Source: Legionella sp. (lineage in GTDB: Bacteria > Pseudomonadota > Gammaproteobacteria > Legionellales > Legionellaceae). Taken from it: a DNA stretch of 5,370 nt. Positions 1 through 5,370 of this stretch are shown in pieces. The translations under genes were made by a program, and so were the position numbers. How positions within the stretch are numbered: position 1 is the stretch's first letter; each line of letters begins with the position of its first letter. Location of the stretch: the NCBI GenBank assembly GCA_003507515.1, contig DNVL01000194.1, forward strand, positions 312-5,681. Reading direction: 5' to 3'. A model generated the notes under the pieces. That model was not told the DNA's origin. It worked only from the letters and a program-made list of their open reading frames with translations, and made no database searches.

Positions 1-246
1 TGTTTCACCATGGCCATCTTCAACAGAATCCAAAGCGACTTCGACGGTATCGCCGACGCTGATTTCTAATTCGCCATTTTTATCGTGAAATTCCTCAATG
101 GGAACAACGCCTTCGGATTTTAAGCCAGCGTTCAGGGTCACGTAGTCATCGTCAATACCGATAACCAAGGCAGGAATAATTGCACCAGGATAAAATTGTG
201 CCCCGATGATGCTTTGCTCAAATAGCTCTTTGAAACTTTCAGACAT
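1..246 (-). CDS. rpsA: 30S ribosomal protein S1, partial (N-terminal 82 residues)
   Basis: S1 binds mRNA on the 30S subunit and is needed for initiation on most structured or weak-SD messages in gammaproteobacteria. Only the first 82 codons are here; the frame is open to the left edge, against about 555 residues for the whole family member. The N-terminus MSESFKELFEQSI corresponds to the helix that anchors S1 on ribosomal protein S2. It is followed by the first S1/OB repeat, with VTLNAGLKSEGVVPIEEF and ELEISVGDTVEVALDSVEDG closely matching the E. coli protein. The ATG at 246 is supported by AAAGAG 9 nt upstream and by alignment to the conserved MSESF start. It lies 64 nt after cmk, the only clear intergenic gap in the window. 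This is the usual proteobacterial cmk-rpsA neighbourhood. Confidence 0.97.
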   Translation of the reverse strand, partial: MSESFKELFEQSIIGAQFYPGAIIPALVIGIDDDYVTLNAGLKSEGVVPIEEFHDKNGELEISVGDTVEVALDSVEDGHGET

Positions 247-310
247 GTTAGTAAACTCTTTAGTGAAAAAACAGAAACACAGACGGCGCCTGGTCTCCCC
301 CTGGTACTTT
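247..310 (-). other. cmk-rpsA intergenic region / rpsA 5' leader
   Basis: These 64 nt are the only non-coding stretch between genes. Read in the direction of transcription they begin with GTACCAGGGGGAGACCAGG, which contains ACCAGG twice with an 11-nt period, then GGCGCC. They continue with a T-rich run including TTTTTT (271-266) and end with AAAGAG before the rpsA ATG. A weak AGAC/GTCT stem (296-293 with 284-281, 8-nt loop) is possible. The following T-run makes it look faintly like a terminator, but the stem is only 4 bp. In E. coli the S1 leader is structured, U-rich and used for autoregulation by S1; whether that holds here is inference. Confidence 0.6.
256..261 (-). promoter_or_regulatory. 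rpsA ribosome binding site
   Basis: AAAGAG is read on the minus strand with 9 nt to the ATG at 246. The GAG core is only a moderate match to anti-SD. It is preceded by a T-rich tract of the kind S1 favours. It supports the chosen rpsA start. Confidence 0.6.
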
Positions 311-985
311 TTATTGCCGTTGATCAATCAATTGTAGTATATTATTGAATACTTGTACAACTGTTAAACCAGTTGTGTCAATCTGCTCAGAATCCTGTGC
401 AGGTTTCAGTGGTGAATGTGTGCGTGCAGTATCGCGCGCGTCGCGTTCGGCCAATTCATCAACAACCTTCGCGAGACTAACATCATTTCCCTTCTCTTTC
501 AACTGTAAATAACGACGCATCGCACGCTCTTGGGCTGAGGCATATAAATAAATCTTCAAGTTTGCATCCGGGAATACCACCGTACCCATGTCTCGGCCAT
601 CCGTCACAAGCCCAGGCGCGACCGCAAACGCACGCTGCCTTTCCAACAGCGCTTCTCGCACTTCAGGGAATGCGGCAATGATGGATGCTTCTTGTCCACA
701 CGATTCGGTGCGAATGGCGTCACTAATGTCTTCGTCGTCCAACAACACCACCCCACCCACCACAAACCGCAAGTGCAGGCCTCGCGCAAGAATGGCCAAT
801 GATGCCACATCTGTCAATGGGATCTCGCACTTACGCGCAGCATATGCCAATACGCGATACAACGCGCCGCTGTCTAAGAAGTGCCAGTTTAAGTGCTCCG
901 CCAACATGTGGCAAAGCGTGCCCTTGCCCGTGCCGCTGGGGCCATCTAATGTGATGACCGGTACGTTTTCTTTTTTACTCATCAT
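311..985 (-). CDS. cmk: cytidylate kinase
   Basis: Cmk phosphorylates CMP and dCMP to their diphosphates with ATP, recycling cytidine nucleotides in the cytoplasm. The product is 224 aa (E. coli 227) and collinear with it. Landmarks are the P-loop GPSGTGKGT at 15-23, the NMP-binding LDSGALYR at 37-44, VREALLERQRAF with Arg110, DGRDMGTVVFPDA at 129-141 with Arg131/Asp132 contacting CMP, and the LID segment ERDARDTAR at 180-188 with Arg181, Asp185 and Arg188 retained. Two ATG codons are in tandem at 985 and 982. The Shine-Dalgarno-like AAAGG ends 6 nt before the first and 9 nt before the second, so the protein may start MMSKK or MSKK. The first 11 nt overlap the end of aroA. The last ~50 nt are AT-rich and contain promoter-like hexamers facing rpsA, so this gene's 3' end may serve two functions. 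Confidence 0.97.
   Translation of the reverse strand: MMSKKENVPVITLDGPSGTGKGTLCHMLAEHLNWHFLDSGALYRVLAYAARKCEIPLTDVASLAILARGLHLRFVVGGVVLLDDEDISDAIRTESCGQEASIIAAFPEVREALLERQRAFAVAPGLVTDGRDMGTVVFPDANLKIYLYASAQERAMRRYLQLKEKGNDVSLAKVVDELAERDARDTARTHSPLKPAQDSEQIDTTGLTVVQVFNNILQLIDQRQ
352..381 (-). promoter_or_regulatory. candidate internal promoter for rpsA within the 3' end of cmk
   Basis: The minus strand carries a perfect -35 consensus TTGACA at 381-376, followed after 18 nt by TACAAG (357-352), a 4/6 match to TATAAT. Better -10 matches, TATACT (341-336) and TACAAT (336-331), lie further down in the same AT-rich stretch but have no good -35 at 16-18 nt; TTGTAC at 360-355 is 18 nt from TACAAT. 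Transcripts from here would give an rpsA leader of about 75-100 nt. In E. coli, rpsA promoters are known to sit inside cmk, which makes this placement credible. The call rests on motif reading only. Confidence 0.35.
357..376. repeat. 7-bp perfect inverted repeat in the candidate promoter spacer
   Basis: ACAACTG at 357-363 and CAGTTGT at 370-376 are exact reverse complements separated by 6 nt. They lie inside cmk codons for TTGLTVV and fill the interval between the TTGACA box and the TACAAG hexamer. They could form a hairpin in the cmk mRNA or an operator-like dyad. No T-run follows, so it is not an intrinsic terminator. A 7-bp stem with a short loop is expected a few times by chance in a window this long. 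Confidence 0.4.
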
Positions 986-2288
986 TCATGGCCTTTATAG
1001 ATAGATTCACTTGATTGGCAAGGGCTACAAACGTTGGAAACGATGTAACCACTTGGCTTGCATGCATAATTTTAATTGGACCTGTGGCAACTGCACCGGC
1101 GATTGCAAATGCCATGGCAACCCGATGATCATGCTGGCTATCGACGACCCCACCGCTGAGCGTGCCCCCTCGAATAAACAAGCCATCGCGCAGCGGTTTC
1201 GCTTCAATGCCCAACTGGTTCAGCCCATCGGCCATCACACGGATTCGATCACTTTCTTTGTGCCGCAACTCTTGTGCTCCGTGCAATATTGTCTGACCAC
1301 TCGCGCAGGCTGCCGCAATAAACAACGCAGGAAACTCATCAATGGCGGCCGGCACAATGGAGACAGGAATCTCAATGCCGTGCAGTGGCGCGTGACGAAT
1401 CAATAGATCAGCAACGGGCTCTTCGCCATAAAAACGCCGGTTGCTCAGCGTGATATTCGCACCCATCCGCTTTAAAATATGAAGGATGCCTGTGCGCGTT
1501 TGATTCACGCCAACGTTTCGAATGCATAAGGTTGATCCTGGGATAAGTGTTGCTGCCACAATAAAGAAAGCCGCCGAAGAAATATCGCCTGGCACGACAA
1601 TGGTCGTGCCGATGCATTGGCTCGCTGCGTTGATCACCATCATGCCATCCGTATACTGAATCGGATATGAAAATTGCGTTAACATCCTTTCTGTGTGATC
1701 ACGGGTGGGACTTGACTCCATCAGCCGTGTGTCTCCTTCTGCATACATCCCCGCCAACAATAAGCAGGACTTGACCTGTGCGCTGGCAAGCGTCATCGTA
1801 TACGTTATACCCTGCAAGGCTCTTCCACCCCGGATGGATATTGGAGGACAACCATCATGCGTCAAGACATCTGCACCCATCTCCATTAAAGGGAGGCTGA
1901 TACGTGCCATGGGCCGGTTCAGCAAGCTGTTGTCACCTGTCAATTCGCTGTCAAACGGCTGTGCTGCTAAAATACCCGCCAACAAGCGCATACTGGTCCC
2001 TGAATTTCCACAGTTGATTGCTGCCGCCGGCTTTTTTAGGCCATATTTACCCACGCCATGAATCATCAAACGGCTATCAGCAGATTTCTCAACACACACG
2101 CCCATTGATTCGAAAGAACGCAGCGTGGCCAGGCAATCTTCACCGTCTAAAAAACCATCAACGGTTGTGATGCCTTCGGCAATGGCACCCAACATAATGG
2201 CCCGATGCGAAATGGATTTGTCCCCTGGAACCACGATGTCACCCTGCATCGAATGAACTGGGCTGCTGATAAAATATTGTTCTGTCAT
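975..2288 (-). CDS. aroA: 3-phosphoshikimate 1-carboxyvinyltransferase (EPSP synthase), class II type
   Basis: AroA transfers the enolpyruvyl group of PEP to shikimate-3-phosphate, the sixth shikimate-pathway step before chorismate. The product is 437 aa, normal for an unfused enzyme. Landmarks are PGDKSISHR at 21-29 (PEP/S3P-binding lysine, serine, arginine), NCGNSGTSMR at 92-101, SAQVK at 169-173, RDHTE at 196-200, NQTR at 262-265, catalytic Asp317 in IDEFP, Glu345 in KESDR, DHR at 387-389, and TSFP at 415-418. The set GDKS, SAQxK, RxHxE and NxTR is the signature described for class II, CP4-like, relatively glyphosate-insensitive EPSP synthases. The residue equivalent to CP4 Ala100 is Gly97 here. 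Unlike Pseudomonas and Acinetobacter, there is no TyrA domain fused to it. The start overlaps the serC stop by 4 nt (ATGA), with AGGA 9 nt upstream. The stop lies 11 nt inside cmk, so translation of all three is probably coupled. Confidence 0.97.
   Translation of the reverse strand: MTEQYFISSPVHSMQGDIVVPGDKSISHRAIMLGAIAEGITTVDGFLDGEDCLATLRSFESMGVCVEKSADSRLMIHGVGKYGLKKPAAAINCGNSGTSMRLLAGILAAQPFDSELTGDNSLLNRPMARISLPLMEMGADVLTHDGCPPISIRGGRALQGITYTMTLASAQVKSCLLLAGMYAEGDTRLMESSPTRDHTERMLTQFSYPIQYTDGMMVINAASQCIGTTIVVPGDISSAAFFIVAATLIPGSTLCIRNVGVNQTRTGILHILKRMGANITLSNRRFYGEEPVADLLIRHAPLHGIEIPVSIVPAAIDEFPALFIAAACASGQTILHGAQELRHKESDRIRVMADGLNQLGIEAKPLRDGLFIRGGTLSGGVVDSQHDHRVAMAFAIAGAVATGPIKIMHASQVVTSFPTFVALANQVNLSIKAMNDE
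992..996 (-). promoter_or_regulatory. cmk ribosome binding site inside aroA
   Basis: AAAGG is read on the minus strand within the last codons of aroA. Spacing is 6 nt to the ATG at 985 and 9 nt to the ATG at 982, so it is compatible with either of the tandem starts. Confidence 0.55.
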
Positions 2289-3364
2289 TTGGAGAAATCC
2301 TGCATGAAAGCAATCAGCGCATCAACGCCTGACATCGGCATCGCATTGTACAAGCTCGCACGCAAGCCACCCACCAAACGATGTCCTTTTAACGCATGCA
2401 AACCAGAATGCGCTGCACGCGCTAAAAACTCATCTTCACGTTCTGGCTTGTTCAAAGAGAAACAAACATTCATCCATGAGCGTGATGCCTGCTCAACAGG
2501 GCACTCGAAGGCCTGAGATGAATCAATATAATCGTACAATTTTTCGGCTTTTTTACGGTTGACTTGGTGCAATGACGCCACTCCACCCTGCGCCTTCACC
2601 CACTTGAACATTTTGGCTGCCATGTAACAATTAAACATAGGCGGTGTTGCATACAATGAATGATGTTGGCTATGGGTTCTGTAATTGAGCATGGTGGGGA
2701 TCGCGGACTGCGTGATGGCCTTCATCAAATCTCGCCGAATGATCACAACGGTTAATCCTGCCGGCGCAATGTTTTTTTGCGCACCAGCAAAAATCAAACC
2801 AAAATCAGACACATCAATGGGCTCACTCAGCAAACAAGACGTCATATCAGCAATCAACGGAATAGAACCTGTTTTTGGAGTGCCTGCGAACCGCACACCA
2901 TTGATGGTCTCATTGGGTGTGTAATAGACGTAAGCCGTCTGATCACGAATGGATAAATCGGTGATTTTAGGAGCCTGTCGATATGCGTACTCTTCTGAAC
3001 TGGCCAGACAATAGGCTGATTTTAATTGACACGCCTCATCATAGGCGAGGCGAGACCAGATGCCAGAGACCAAATAGCCTGCCGTTTGGCCATCCGCCAT
3101 CAGATTCATGGGCACCATTGCAAATTGCGTGCGTGCAGCGCCCCCAAGAAACAATACATCGAAATGCTCTGGAATCGCCAGAAGATCGCGCAAATCAGCT
3201 TCGAGCGCATGCATCAAGGATTGAAATGCAGCCGTACGATGGCCTATTTCCAAAATAGACATCCCCTGCCCTTGCCAATTCAATAGTTCAGCTTGCGCCT
3301 CTAATAAAATAGATTCAGGCAGGGTGGCCGGTCCTGCGCCAAAATTATAACGCCTCGAGCTCAT
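2285..3364 (-). CDS. serC: phosphoserine aminotransferase
   Basis: SerC is a cytoplasmic PLP-dependent (class V fold) transaminase. It converts 3-phosphohydroxypyruvate plus glutamate to O-phosphoserine, and also acts on 3-hydroxy-2-oxo-4-phosphobutanoate in the DXP-dependent vitamin B6 pathway. From the chosen ATG the product is 359 aa, close to E. coli SerC (362). Landmarks are [11 protein letters not shown] at 6-16, GHR at 41-43 (substrate phosphate side), the cofactor-phosphate loop GGAARTQF at 74-81, GIW at 101-103 with the tryptophan expected to stack on [10 protein letters not shown] at 151-157, ADMTS at 172-176, the Schiff-base lysine K197 in GAQKN, and [16 protein letters not shown] near 327-342. 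The ATG at 3364 is chosen because homologs start just before the FNF/YNF-x-x-GP motif. In-frame ATGs at 3388 and 3385 would add 7-8 residues, and a longer reading from 3436 is unlikely. The start lies inside gyrA (20-nt overlap) and the stop overlaps the aroA start (ATGA). Confidence 0.96.
   Translation of the reverse strand: MSSRRYNFGAGPATLPESILLEAQAELLNWQGQGMSILEIGHRTAAFQSLMHALEADLRDLLAIPEHFDVLFLGGAARTQFAMVPMNLMADGQTAGYLVSGIWSRLAYDEACQLKSAYCLASSEEYAYRQAPKITDLSIRDQTAYVYYTPNETINGVRFAGTPKTGSIPLIADMTSCLLSEPIDVSDFGLIFAGAQKNIAPAGLTVVIIRRDLMKAITQSAIPTMLNYRTHSQHHSLYATPPMFNCYMAAKMFKWVKAQGGVASLHQVNRKKAEKLYDYIDSSQAFECPVEQASRSWMNVCFSLNKPEREDEFLARAAHSGLHALKGHRLVGGLRASLYNAMPMSGVDALIAFMQDFSK
2298..2301 (-). 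promoter_or_regulatory. aroA ribosome binding site inside serC
   Basis: AGGA (within CAGGATTT) lies 9 nt before the aroA ATG at 2288, inside the final serC codons. Together with the ATGA stop/start overlap it fixes the aroA start and suggests coupled translation. Confidence 0.65.
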
Positions 3365-5370
3365 CGCCTTCAGACTCTGACTCATCATCTTGGATGTCTT
3401 CAATGCGCTGCATCCCCACCACATGCTCACCTGCACTCACATTGATCAAACGAACCCCTTGGGTATTTCGACCAATGATGGACAGCTCAGAGACTTTAAA
3501 TCGAACCAACGTGCCTTGATCAGTAATCAACATGGCCTGATCCGTATCCGCCACTTGCGTGGCACGGATCACAGGGCCATTGCGCTCATTGACGATAATG
3601 GAGATAACACCTTGACCTCCACGACCGGTAACGCGATATTCTTCGATTTCGGTCCGTTTGCCATAACCTAATTCTGTAGCCGTCAAAATGGTGCCGTCCG
3701 GATGCGCCACAACAAGCGAAATAACCGATTGCCCTTCGGCTAATCGCATGCCACGCACACCACGCGCGGTGCGCCCCATGGATCGGACCAATGTCTCATC
3801 GAATCGAATCACTTTGCCTGCATCTGAAAACAACATGATGTCCTTCGTGCCATCGGTGATGTCAACACCTACCAAACGATCACCTTCGTCCAAATCAATC
3901 GCAATAATACCATTGCTGCGTGGGTGGCTAAATGCGGTTAACGGGACTTTCTTGACTGTGCCCCATTTCGTCGCCATAAAGACAAAATAGCCGTCCAAAT
4001 ATTCGCGTACGGGCATCATCGCGTTAATGGATTCATTTTCAGCGAGTGGTAAAATATTAATAATAGGCTTGCCACGGGAAATACGGCTCGCCAGCGGCAA
4101 TTGATACGCCTTCAACCAATATAATTTGCCATGATTTGAAAAACACAACAACGTGTCATGCGTGCTCGCAATCATTAAACGTTCGACAAAATCTTCTTCT
4201 TTTACGTGGGTGGCAGACTTGCCTTTTCCACCACGGCGTTGCGCTTGATAGGCTGAAATGGGTTGGTATTTAACATAGCCTTGGTGAGACAAGGTAACCA
4301 CTACATCTTCTTCAGTGATTAAATCTTCAATGGTTAAATCTTCTTGTGATGCCATGATCTCAGTCCGGCGCACGTCACCGAATTGTGTTTTTATTTCCAC
4401 CAACTCATCGCGAATCACTTGCATCAAGCGCTCAGGAGAAGCCAAAATACCTAACAAATCTTTAATCACATCTAATAATTGTTCAAACTCACTTAAAATT
4501 TTATCTTGCTCTAAGGCCGTTAAGCGATGCAATCGCAATTCAAGAATGGCTTGTGCTTGCAGGGGTGACAGGCGATAACCTTCATTTGATAAGCCAAACG
4601 TCTCGGGCAAATCATCCGGCCGACACGCACCACTGCCAGTGCTTTGTAACATGGCTTTGACCAAACCGGCTTCCCACATGCGTGCCAACAAGCCTTCTTT
4701 TGCTTCTGATGGCGTGCTGGAATGCTTGATAAGCGCAATCATCTCATCAATATTAGCAAGAGCGATGCCCAGCCCTTCCAATAAATGCGCACGATTGCGT
4801 GCTTTTTTCAATTCAAAAATACAACGGCGGGTGACCACTTCACGGCGATGTTTAATAAAATAATCTAGAATTTGTTTTAGGTTTAATGTCTTCGGCTGAC
4901 CATCAACCAGCGCCACCATGTTAATCCCAAACACATTTTGCATTTGCGTATGTGCATACAAATTATTCAGCATCACCTCGGCCATTTCGCCGCGTTTTAA
5001 CTCAATAACAACCCGCATGCCTTCGCGATCAGACTCATCCCGCAAGCCTGAAATCCCTTCAATTCGTTTTTCGCGCACTAATTCCGCAATTTTCTCCACA
5101 AGGCGCGCTTTGTTCACTTGATAAGGCAACTCATGAATAATAATGGCTTGGCGACCCGTGTGCTCATCGACTTCGACATCTGTGCGCGCACGAATGGAAA
5201 TGCGCCCACGACCCGTGCGATACGCTTGAATAATACCCGCGCGACCATTGATAATGGCAGCCGTTGGGAAGTCTGGACCCGGAACAATGGCCATTAAATC
5301 ATCAATGGTCAGCTCTGGATCATCGACTAACGCCGAGCATGCATTCACAATTTCGGTTAAATTATGGGGT
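3345..5370 (-). CDS. gyrA: DNA gyrase subunit A, partial (5' end outside window)
   Basis: GyrA is the breakage-reunion subunit of DNA gyrase (A2B2), which introduces negative supercoils using ATP hydrolysed by GyrB. The frame is open to the right edge; the first visible residues are [14 protein letters not shown], matching about residue 184 onward of E. coli GyrA, so the active-site tyrosine and quinolone-resistance region are not in the window. About 674 residues are present, implying a full length near 855-860. Visible landmarks are the tower segment ([18 protein letters not shown], here [14 protein letters not shown]), [17 protein letters not shown], and the GyrA box QRRGGKG at 4241-4221 (fragment residue about 377), which separates GyrA from ParC. 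Six C-terminal beta-pinwheel blades follow, recognisable by GYVKYQP, GKLYWLK, GTVKKVP, GKVIRFD, GYGKRTE and GTLVRFK. The protein ends in a short acidic tail ([14 protein letters not shown]). Its last codons overlap serC by 20 nt. A GTG at 5348 is an internal valine, not a start. Confidence 0.98.
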   Translation of the reverse strand, partial: PHNLTEIVNACSALVDDPELTIDDLMAIVPGPDFPTAAIINGRAGIIQAYRTGRGRISIRARTDVEVDEHTGRQAIIIHELPYQVNKARLVEKIAELVREKRIEGISGLRDESDREGMRVVIELKRGEMAEVMLNNLYAHTQMQNVFGINMVALVDGQPKTLNLKQILDYFIKHRREVVTRRCIFELKKARNRAHLLEGLGIALANIDEMIALIKHSSTPSEAKEGLLARMWEAGLVKAMLQSTGSGACRPDDLPETFGLSNEGYRLSPLQAQAILELRLHRLTALEQDKILSEFEQLLDVIKDLLGILASPERLMQVIRDELVEIKTQFGDVRRTEIMASQEDLTIEDLITEEDVVVTLSHQGYVKYQPISAYQAQRRGGKGKSATHVKEEDFVERLMIASTHDTLLCFSNHGKLYWLKAYQLPLASRISRGKPIINILPLAENESINAMMPVREYLDGYFVFMATKWGTVKKVPLTAFSHPRSNGIIAIDLDEGDRLVGVDITDGTKDIMLFSDAGKVIRFDETLVRSMGRTARGVRGMRLAEGQSVISLVVAHPDGTILTATELGYGKRTEIEEYRVTGRGGQGVISIIVNERNGPVIRATQVADTDQAMLITDQGTLVRFKVSELSIIGRNTQGVRLINVSAGEHVVGMQRIEDIQDDESESEGDELEAL
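3367..3371 (-). promoter_or_regulatory. SD-like GAAGG very close to the serC start
   Basis: GAAGG lies inside gyrA and ends only 2 nt before the ATG at 3364, closer than the usual 5-9 nt. The alternative ATGs at 3388/3385 have only a weak GAAG about 9-12 nt upstream. Initiation at serC may therefore depend on ribosomes finishing gyrA, whose stop is 17 nt past the serC start codon's A. Confidence 0.3.

Noticed and set aside
266..296. Intrinsic terminator between cmk and rpsA
   Set aside because: The only stem ahead of the T-run is 4 bp (AGAC/GTCT) with an 8-nt loop, and the T6 run is more than 8 nt away; too weak to call.
588..1004. Plus-strand open frame of 138 codons opposite cmk
   Set aside because: It is antisense to a fully conserved cmk, shows no recognisable domain, and its composition is that expected of a shadow frame.
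1011..1406. Plus-strand open frame of 131 codons opposite aroA
   Set aside because: It lies entirely within the conserved aroA coding region, has no family resemblance, and has an improbable composition.
2225..2275. Possible loss or frameshift at the AroA N-terminus because it begins with a short non-homologous stretch
   Set aside because: The PGDKSISHR motif is at residue 21, the usual position, and the frame is intact throughout.
2205..2516. Plus-strand open frame spanning the serC/aroA junction
   Set aside because: It is antisense to two well-supported genes; cysteine- and lysine-rich low-quality sequence without a motif.
3362..3436. 24-residue N-terminal extension of SerC from the ATG at 3436
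   Set aside because: The added residues (starting MQVSMWWGC) match no SerC family feature and are simply another frame of the gyrA C-terminal blade and tail.
3758..3775. GC-rich palindrome-like stretch (CACCACGCGCGGTG) in gyrA
   Set aside because: It is explained by codons for the conserved blade-4 segment (RTARGV) and lies mid-gene.

Overview
This is an ordinary housekeeping window. Five genes lie on the minus strand and are transcribed right to left: gyrA (3' part), serC, aroA, cmk and rpsA (5' part). I found no mobile element, CRISPR array, tRNA, rRNA or other accessory system, and nothing that amounts to an undescribed biological system. Base composition by eye is about 45-50% G+C and looks even throughout, so there is no visible sign of horizontal transfer.

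Organism: the proteins read as gammaproteobacterial. GyrA carries the GyrA box and a six-blade C-terminal domain, Cmk aligns with the enterobacterial enzyme over its whole length, and the cmk-rpsA pairing is classical for proteobacteria. Unlike in enterics, gyrA is fused positionally to serC, and serC is followed directly by a class II-type aroA with no pheA, hisC or tyrA between them. That arrangement suggests a non-enteric gammaproteobacterium, possibly of the Legionella/Coxiella type. This is inference from gene order and remembered family sequences, not a measured placement.

Layout: positions 5370-3345 hold the last ~674 codons of gyrA. It overlaps serC (3364-2285) by 20 nt, serC overlaps aroA (2288-975) by 4 nt (ATGA), and aroA overlaps cmk (985-311) by 11 nt. 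A 64-nt gap (310-247) then precedes rpsA (246-1, running off the left edge). The first four genes leave no room for a terminator between them, so they are probably co-transcribed and translationally coupled. An AT-rich stretch at the 3' end of cmk holds a TTGACA box and several -10-like hexamers, a plausible internal promoter for rpsA.

Functions: gyrA encodes a DNA gyrase subunit. SerC makes phosphoserine (and serves pyridoxal phosphate synthesis). AroA makes EPSP on the way to chorismate. Cmk phosphorylates CMP/dCMP. RpsA is ribosomal protein S1. The block joins DNA topology, amino-acid and nucleotide supply and translation, which is a growth-related grouping rather than one pathway.
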